DNA from: Kluyvera genomosp. 3
GTDB lineage: Bacteria; Pseudomonadota; Gammaproteobacteria; Enterobacterales; Enterobacteriaceae
DNA length: 64,000 nucleotides
Assembly: GCA_002211745.1 (NCBI GenBank)
Contig: CP022114.1
Coordinates: 3,442,645-3,506,644, forward strand
Reading direction: 5' to 3'
The notes beneath the pieces were generated by a model. It was not told the origin of the DNA. It searched no databases and saw only the letters and a list, made by a program, of their open reading frames with translations. Below, in pieces: positions 58,466 to 64,000 of the stretch. Each line of letters opens with the position of its first letter. Position 1 is the first letter of the stretch. The position numbers were made by a program, and so were the translations under genes.

Positions 58466-59266
58466 ATGAGACTGATTCCTCTCGTTAACGCTGAACAAGT
58501 CGGCAAATGGGCTGCCCGCCACATCGTTAACCGCATCAACGCATTTCAACCCACCGCGGACCGTCCGTTTGTCCTCGGACTGCCAACCGGCGGTACCCCG
58601 CTGGCGACCTACAAAGTGTTAGTCGAAATGCATAAAGCGGGCCAGGTTAGCTTTAAACATGTTGTCACCTTTAACATGGACGAATATGTCGGCCTGCCAA
58701 AAGAGCATCCGGAAAGCTACCACAGCTTTATGCACCGTAACTTCTTCGATCATATCGACATTCCTGAAGAAAACATCAATCTGCTGAATGGCAACGCGCC
58801 AGATGTTGACGCAGAATGCCGTCGCTATGAAGAAAAAATTCGTTCTTACGGTAAAATCCACCTGTTCATGGGCGGTGTGGGCAACGACGGTCACATTGCG
58901 TTCAACGAACCGGCATCGTCACTCTCTTCCCGTACCCGCATCAAGACGCTGACTCACGAAACCCGCGTGGCAAACTCCCGCTTCTTCGATGGCGACGTCT
59001 CTCTGGTGCCAAAATATGCGCTGACCGTTGGCGTGGGCACCCTGCTGGATGCCGAAGAAGTGATGATCCTGGTGCAGGGCGCGCCGAAAGCGCTGGCGCT
59101 GCAGCAGGCGGTTGAAGGCAACGTCAACCACATGTGGACCATTACCTGTCTGCAGCTGCACCCGAAATCGCTGATCGTTTGCGACGAACCGTCCACGATG
59201 GAGCTGAAAGTTAAGACCCTGAAATATTTCAATGAATTAGAAGCTGAAAATATCAAAGGTCTGTAA
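58466..59266 (+). CDS. nagB: NagB, glucosamine-6-phosphate deaminase
   Basis: Intact, 266 aa. Converts GlcN-6-P to fructose-6-P and ammonia; allosterically activated by GlcNAc-6-[14 protein letters not shown] phosphate loop, catalytic Asp72 ([10 protein letters not shown]), and [17 protein letters not shown] with the active-site His. First gene of nagBAC. Confidence 0.98.
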   Translation: MRLIPLVNAEQVGKWAARHIVNRINAFQPTADRPFVLGLPTGGTPLATYKVLVEMHKAGQVSFKHVVTFNMDEYVGLPKEHPESYHSFMHRNFFDHIDIPEENINLLNGNAPDVDAECRRYEEKIRSYGKIHLFMGGVGNDGHIAFNEPASSLSSRTRIKTLTHETRVANSRFFDGDVSLVPKYALTVGVGTLLDAEEVMILVQGAPKALALQQAVEGNVNHMWTITCLQLHPKSLIVCDEPSTMELKVKTLKYFNELEAENIKGL

Positions 59267-59276
59267 TGTCTTACCC

Positions 59277-59298
59277 GTCCCACGCCGCGGCGTGGGAC
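59277..59298 (+). repeat. perfect palindrome between nagB and nagA
   Basis: A 22-bp perfect inverted repeat (arm GTCCCACGCCG) followed by AACATTTTTT. It looks like a rho-independent terminator inside the operon, or a stabilising hairpin that sets the nagB/nagA ratio. Confidence 0.8.
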
Positions 59299-59324
59299 AA
59301 CATTTTTTGAATACCGGGGTCGTA

Positions 59325-60472
59325 ATGTATGCATTAACCCATGGCCGGATCTTTACCGGTCACGAAATTCTGGATGACCATGCGATTATCGTCGCCAATG
59401 GCCTTATTGAACGTATTTGCCCACTGGCTGATGTACCAGCGAACGTCGAACAGCGTTCCGTAAATGGCGCCATTATCGCCCCTGGTTTTATCGACGTTCA
59501 GCTTAACGGCTGCGGCGGCGTACAGTTCAACGACACTGCCGAAGCGGTGACCGTTGAAACGCTGGAGATTATGCAAAAAGCCAATGAGAAATCTGGCTGC
59601 ACCAGCTTCCTGCCGACGCTGATTACCACCAGCGACGACCTGATGAAACAGGGCGTACGCGTGATGCGTGAATATCTGGCCAAACATCCGAACCAGGCGC
59701 TGGGCTTGCACCTCGAAGGCCCGTGGCTGAACCTGGTGAAAAAAGGCACCCATAATCCGGAATTCGTGCGCAAGCCAGATCACGAACTGGTGCAATTCCT
59801 CTGCGACAACGCTGACGTGATCACCAAAGTGACCCTGGCGCCAGAGATGGTCGCGCCGGAAGTGATTACCGCGCTGGCTAACGCCGGTATCGTGGTTTCT
59901 GCCGGGCACTCCAACGCCACGGCGAAAGAAGCGCGTATCGGTTTCCGCGCGGGCATCACCTTCGCCACCCACCTGTTTAACGCCATGCCGTACATGTCTG
60001 GCCGCGAACCAGGCCTGACCGGGGCGATTCTCGATGCGAACGAAATCTACTGCGGTATCATTGCTGATGGCCTGCACGTGGACTACATCAATATCCGTAA
60101 CGCCAAACGCCTGAAAGGCGATAAGCTGTGCCTGGTCACCGACGCCACCGCACCGGCAGGCGCCAATATTGATCAGTTCATTTTTGCCGGTAAAACAATA
60201 TACTACCGCAATGGTCTGTGCGTAGACGAAAACGGCACCTTGAGCGGTTCATCGCTGACGATGATCGAAGGGGTCCGCAACCTGGTCGAGCACGCTAACA
60301 TTGCGCTGGACGAAGTGCTGCGTATGGCGACGCTCTACCCTGCTCGCGCGATCGGTGTTGAAAAGCACCTCGGCAGCATTGCCCGGGTAAAGTGGCGAAC
60401 CTGACCGCATTCACCCACGACTTTAAAATCATCAAGACCATCGTTAATGGCGACGAGGTCGTTACTGAGTAA
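59325..60472 (+). CDS. nagA: NagA, N-acetylglucosamine-6-phosphate deacetylase (one frame error)
   Basis: Amidohydrolase family. Begins [20 protein letters not shown]; metal-site segments [23 protein letters not shown] (Glu) and [13 protein letters not shown] (His), with the [16 protein letters not shown] loop and the VTDATAPAG Asp. One base is missing near 60387 (IARGKVANL; GGGG to GGG). Repaired length 382 aa. An in-frame start at 59292 lies in the hairpin and is not used. Confidence 0.96.
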
Positions 60473-60480
60473 GAGAAAGT

Positions 60481-61699
60481 ATGACATCAGGCGGACAAGC
60501 TCAAATTGGTAATGTTGATCTCGTAAAACAGCTTAACAGCGCGGCCGTTTACCGCCTGATTGACCAGCATGGGCCAATCTCGCGGATCCAGATTGCCGAG
60601 CAGAGCCAGCTTGCCCCGCCAGCGTAACCAAAATTACGCGTCAGCTTATTGAACGCGGCCTGATCAAAGAAGTCGATCAGCAGGCCTCCACCGGGGGCCG
60701 CCGCGCTATTTCTATCGTCACCGAAACCCGCAATTTCCACGCGATTGGCGTCCGTTTGGGCCGCCACGACACCACCCTGACGCTGTACGATCTGAGCAGC
60801 AAGGCGGTTGCCGAAGAACACTACCCGCTGCCGGAGCGCACTCAGGAAACGCTGGAACATGCGTTGCTCAACACCATTGCCACGTTTATTGAATCGTGCC
60901 AGCGTAAAATTCGCGAGCTGATCGCCATTTCGGTGATTCTGCCCGGTCTTGTCGACCCGGAAAGCGGCATTATTCGCTATATGCCGCATATCCCAGTCGA
61001 AAACTGGCATCTGGTGGAAGCGTTAGAAAAACGCTTTAAAGTCACCTGTTTTGTCGGCCACGACATTCGCAGTCTGGCGCTGGCAGAGCACTACTTTGGT
61101 GCAAGCCAGGACTGTGAGGACTCCATTCTGGTGCGCGTGCACCGCGGTACCGGCGCGGGCATCATCTCTAACGGGCGTATTTTTATCGGCCGTAATGGCA
61201 ATGTGGGTGAGATCGGCCACATTCAGGTTGATCCGCTCGGCGAGCGTTGCCACTGTGGCAACTTCGGCTGTCTGGAGACCGTGGCAGCGAATGCCGCTAT
61301 TGAGCAGCGCGTGCGTCATCTGCTTGAACAGGGCTACCAGAGCCGGATCACGCTTGACGATTGCCACATCAAAACCATCTGTAAGGCGGCCAATAAAGGT
61401 GATCCACTGGCCACCGAAGTTATTGAGCACGTGGGCCGCCATCTCGGGAAAACAATTGCCATCGCCATCAACCTGTTTAACCACAAAAAGTGGTGATAGC
61501 CGGTGAGATCATCGAGGCTGATCGTGTGCTGTTACCCGCCATCGAAGGCTGCATCAATACCCAGGTTCTGAAGGCATTCCGCAAGAATCTGCCGGTGGTG
61601 CGCTCGACGCTCGACCATCGCTCCGCGATTGGCGCTTTTGCGCTGGTTAAACGCGCCATGCTGAACGGGATTTTGCTGCAACATTTGTTGGAAGGTTAG
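60481..61699 (+). CDS. nagC: NagC, ROK-family GlcNAc repressor (two frame errors)
   Basis: N-terminal winged helix (SAAVYRLIDQHGPISRIQIAEQS...) and a ROK sugar-binding domain with the zinc motif GHIQVDPLGERCHCGNFGCLE. Represses nag genes and regulates chiP and others; inducer is GlcNAc-6-P. Bases are missing near 60615 (LAPASVTKI, five C read as four) and near 61483 (NLFNPQKVVIAGEI). Repaired length 406 aa. Confidence 0.95.
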
Positions 61700-61780
61700 T
61701 CGCAAATCAACGAGTAACGCGCTGCTATCGTTGATACAGCGCATTTTTAAACTCATCCTCGCTAGACATCCCCATTTCCG

Positions 61781-61818
61781 GATTAACCTATTTGCCAAAT
61801 TTTGCATTTAGGTTAATC
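61781..61818. promoter_or_regulatory. MqsA-type operator of mqsRA
   Basis: GATTAACCTA (61781-61790) and its exact reverse complement TAGGTTAATC (61809-61818) flank an 18-bp AT-rich centre, ending 2 bp before the mqsR ATG. The AACCT / AGGTT arms are those recognised by E. coli MqsA, although the spacing here is wider than in the E. coli palindromes. Confidence 0.78.
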
Positions 61819-61820
61819 TT

Positions 61821-62120
61821 ATGGAAAAGAGAACGCCGCATACCCGTTTAGACACCATCCAAAATCTGGTCCGCGATGGACGGGTATGTATCACAAACAC
61901 AGCGTTAATCAGCGCATCTCAAATCGGATTCCAGTCAAAACGAGAAATCTTTGAGGTTGTGATGGCTCTGAAAACAGGCGACTTCTACAAAAGTATGACG
62001 GCATACCATGATCACACATGCTGGCACGACGTCTATCGTCCCACCTATAAGGGACTGCCTCTCTACATTAAATTCATCGTATCAGGCAGCCTCCTGATAG
62101 TGTCATTTAAGGAGTTGTAA
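61821..62120 (+). CDS. mqsR: MqsR-family mRNA interferase toxin
   Basis: 99 aa, MEKRTPHTRL start identical to E. coli MqsR, then the DFYKSMTAYHDHTCW block and SFKEL tail. RelE-like RNase that cuts mRNA at GCU. Catalytic residues Lys56, Tyr81 and Lys96 of E. coli correspond to Lys57, Tyr82 and Lys97 here, but E. coli Gln68 is His69. The toxin gene precedes the antitoxin, as in E. coli, and ends 1 bp before mqsA. It is an insertion between nagC and nagD relative to E. coli. Confidence 0.9.
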   Translation: MEKRTPHTRLDTIQNLVRDGRVCITNTALISASQIGFQSKREIFEVVMALKTGDFYKSMTAYHDHTCWHDVYRPTYKGLPLYIKFIVSGSLLIVSFKEL

Positions 62121-62121
62121 A

Positions 62122-62526
62122 ATGAAATGTCCTCTATGCGGTGGTGCAGAGCTGAAACACGAAAAGCGTGATATTCCCCATGAATACAAAGGGAACAAGA
62201 CTGTATTTCACGATGTTAAAGGCCAGTACTGCGATAACTGTGGCGAAATCATCTTCGATAAAGGTGAAGGCGAAGAGTATATGGCGGGCATGGTGGAATT
62301 TAACCGGCAGATCAATGCCCGTGAGGTGGATCCTGCATTCATAGCCCGGGTACGTAAAAGTCTTGAACTCGACCAACGCCAGGCGGCTGAAATCTTTGGC
62401 GGCGGTGCGAATGCTTTTAGCCGCTACGAAACGGGACGTATTGCGCCGCCTAAGCCGCTCATATTGTTATTTAAGACGCTAGAAAAGCATCCTGAATGGT
62501 TCGAAGAGCTGAGAAAACAAGCGTAA
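62122..62526 (+). CDS. mqsA: MqsA-family antitoxin and repressor
   Basis: 134 aa. N-terminal zinc domain with Cys3, Cys6, Cys37 and Cys40 (MKCPLCGG, QYCDNCGE), which binds the toxin, and a C-terminal HTH-XRE domain with the DNA-contacting Asn97 and Arg101 in IFGGGANAFSRYETGR, exactly as numbered in E. coli MqsA. It should repress the operon through the upstream palindrome. Confidence 0.93.
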   Translation: MKCPLCGGAELKHEKRDIPHEYKGNKTVFHDVKGQYCDNCGEIIFDKGEGEEYMAGMVEFNRQINAREVDPAFIARVRKSLELDQRQAAEIFGGGANAFSRYETGRIAPPKPLILLFKTLEKHPEWFEELRKQA

Positions 62527-62612
62527 AGCGTGAGAGAACGGCGCAACGAAGAGGCAGGCAGAAAGATAACGTGTATAATTACGCCTCTTCAAAAACAAAC
62601 GCCAGGTAGTCC

Positions 62613-63364
62613 ATGACCATTCAGAATGTAATCTGTGATATTGACGGCGTGCTGATGCACGATAACGTCGCCGTGCCGGGCGCGGCAGAATTTGTCGCGC
62701 GCGTACTGGATAAAGGTATGCCGTTTCTTTGTCTGACTAACTACCCTTCACAGACGGGTCAGGATTTAGCAAACCGTTTCGCCACCGCTGGCATCGACGT
62801 GCCTGACAGCGTATTTTATACCTCCGCCATGGCCACCGCCGATTTCCTGCGCCGCCAGGAAGGCAAAAAAGCGTACGTGGTCGGCGAAGGCGCATTGATC
62901 CACGAACTCTATAAAGCCGGGTTCACCATCACCGACGTCAACCCTGACTTCGTTATCGTGGGTGAAACGCGTTCCTTTAACTGGGAGATGATGCACAAGG
63001 CGGCATTCTTCGTGGCCAATGGTGCACGCTTCATTGCCACCAACCCGGACACCCATGGCCGCGGCTATTACCCTGCCTGTGGCGCACTGTGTGCTGGCAT
63101 TGAAAAAATCTCAGGCCGTAAGCCGTTTGTCGTTGGCAAGCCAAGCCGTGGATCATCCGCGCCGCGCTTAACAAAATGCAGGCGCATTCAGAGCAGACGG
63201 TGATCGTCGGCGATAATCTCCGCACCGATATTCTGGCCGGCTTCCAGGCTGGTCTGGAAACGATTCTGGTCCTCTCTGGCGTCTCCACCGTAGATGACAT
63301 CGATGATATGCCGTTCCGGCCATCATGGATTTATCCGTCTGTGGCGGAAATCGACATTCTCTAA
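62613..63364 (+). CDS. nagD: NagD, HAD-family UMP/sugar phosphatase (one frame error)
   Basis: HAD motif I NVICDIDGVLMHDN (nucleophile Asp and general-acid Asp), motif II LTNYPS, Lys in GKPSPWI and motif IV VGDNLRTDILAGFQAG. One C is missing near 63150 (KPSPWIIR). Repaired length 250 aa. In E. coli it follows nagC directly as the end of nagBACD; here mqsRA separates them, so nagD may be read from a different promoter or through the toxin module. Confidence 0.95.
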
Positions 63365-63633
63365 TAGATTCACATAAATTATTGGTAGATGGATATACAG
63401 CACCATATTCATTTACCAATAATATAAATACAAAATATAAATTCACATCAACAATATTTCCCCTCCCGGTATATAACATAAATTCCCCACGCTATTCCCA
63501 CCCTGATTAAAAATGTGATCCATCATGTGAAAAATAATTATCGTAATCCCACAAGCTATTTTTATAATAGATTTCTTTAATTTCATTATTTACCCTCACA
63601 CTCATACTTGTATGGTGATAGAGAGGATAAATA

Positions 63634-64000
63634 ATGAGACCGCGTCAGGAAATAGCCCAGCCCCGTCACTTTTCATATTGTTGGTTGCCCTCCAGCGTGG
63701 AAGGAACATGGCTTAAACCGTATTTACAAGCGGTTCATCTCCCCCATCAGGAGGACGAGAACAACCAGACATTGCTGCTGGAGATTAAACAACTCACTGC
63801 AGACACGGTAATAGCCGCCGCTCCTCATGAAGCCTCGCTAATTTTTAAACTCGAGCCCTTCACGGATTCTCAGTCATGTCATGGCGAATATTTGATTGCA
63901 CGCGATGATCGCGCAATAACCATTACCGCCGGAGATCATGCTGGGTTACTTTACGGCTGGTTCCATTTGCTGCGTAATATCACTAATCCAGCCGGTGTGA
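63634..64000 (+). CDS. GH67 alpha-glucuronidase-like protein, N-terminal part (cut by window edge)
   Basis: An open frame from ATG 63634 (RBS GAGAGG 7 bp upstream) runs off the right edge, giving 122 residues, MRPRQEIAQPRHFSYCWLPS... The stretch GEYLIARDDRAITITAGDHAG followed by LLYGWFHLLRNIT resembles the N-terminal domain of GH67 alpha-glucuronidases (pattern GYVI...IIGKTDAGVLYGVFHFLR). No signal peptide is seen, so it would be cytoplasmic and act on imported aldotetraouronic acids from glucuronoxylan. The 269 bp between nagD and this gene is AT-rich with no other gene. The catalytic domain is outside the window. Confidence 0.6.
   Translation, partial: MRPRQEIAQPRHFSYCWLPSSVEGTWLKPYLQAVHLPHQEDENNQTLLLEIKQLTADTVIAAAPHEASLIFKLEPFTDSQSCHGEYLIARDDRAITITAGDHAGLLYGWFHLLRNITNPAGV

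Overview
The window is chromosomal DNA from an Enterobacteriaceae member. Over most of its length the gene content and order match the E. coli K-12 tol-pal / cyd / mng / suc-sdh / gltA / nei / dtpD / phr / kdp / pgm / seqA / fur / chiP / glnS / nag segment. speF-potE, plus a small flavoprotein gene between potE and pgm, sit between kdpE and pgm as I recall from Salmonella. I do not assign a genus: the set (mngRAB with speF-potE, no pxpBCA between nei and ybgI, no ybgA beside phrB) would fit several Citrobacter/Klebsiella/Enterobacter-like lineages.

Layout: 1-225 lysine/valine tRNA cluster (minus strand). 391-6062 ybgC-tolQRAB-pal-cpoB envelope operon (minus). 6209-9353 cydABX-ybgE cytochrome bd oxidase (minus) behind a long regulatory region with a perfect FNR site. 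10194-15664 mannosylglycerate uptake and hydrolysis (mngAB minus, mngR plus). 15663-25416 sdhCDAB-sucABCD, the TCA-cycle operon, ending in a 3' UTR that looks like the SdhX sRNA. 26068-27350 gltA (plus). 27477-32662 nei, ybgI, dtpD, phrB, ybfA. 32966-40732 kdpFABCDE potassium system. 41009-44859 speFL-speF-potE ornithine decarboxylation. 44930-49746 flavoprotein, pgm, seqA, ybfF, ybfE, fldA. 49957-50491 uof-fur. 50579-52019 an intact IS3-family element. 52059-58122 chiQ, chiP, glnS, nagE. 58466-63364 nagBAC, an inserted mqsRA toxin-antitoxin pair, and nagD. 63634-end the start of a GH67 alpha-glucuronidase-like gene.

The most striking property is technical. About 75 single-base losses, almost all inside runs of three or more G or C, break the frames of 32 otherwise ordinary housekeeping genes, including essential or central ones (tolQ, sucA, gltA, sdhA, pgm). 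All are losses, and restoring one base at each site gives the usual family length. I read these as base-calling or consensus errors, not pseudogenes; coordinates below span the repaired gene. Intact genes include pal, tolB, tolA, cydA, glnS, nagE, chiP, fur, kdpE and the IS.

The biologically interesting parts are: the IS inserted exactly in the loop of the terminator shared by fur and chiPQ, with a 5-bp duplication and its own A6G frameshift signal; the mqsRA module between nagC and nagD, with a clear palindromic operator and a changed toxin active-site residue; the SpeFL arrest-peptide leader hidden by a one-base error; and the GH67-like gene at the right edge. I found no wholly new system that I can defend from sequence alone.
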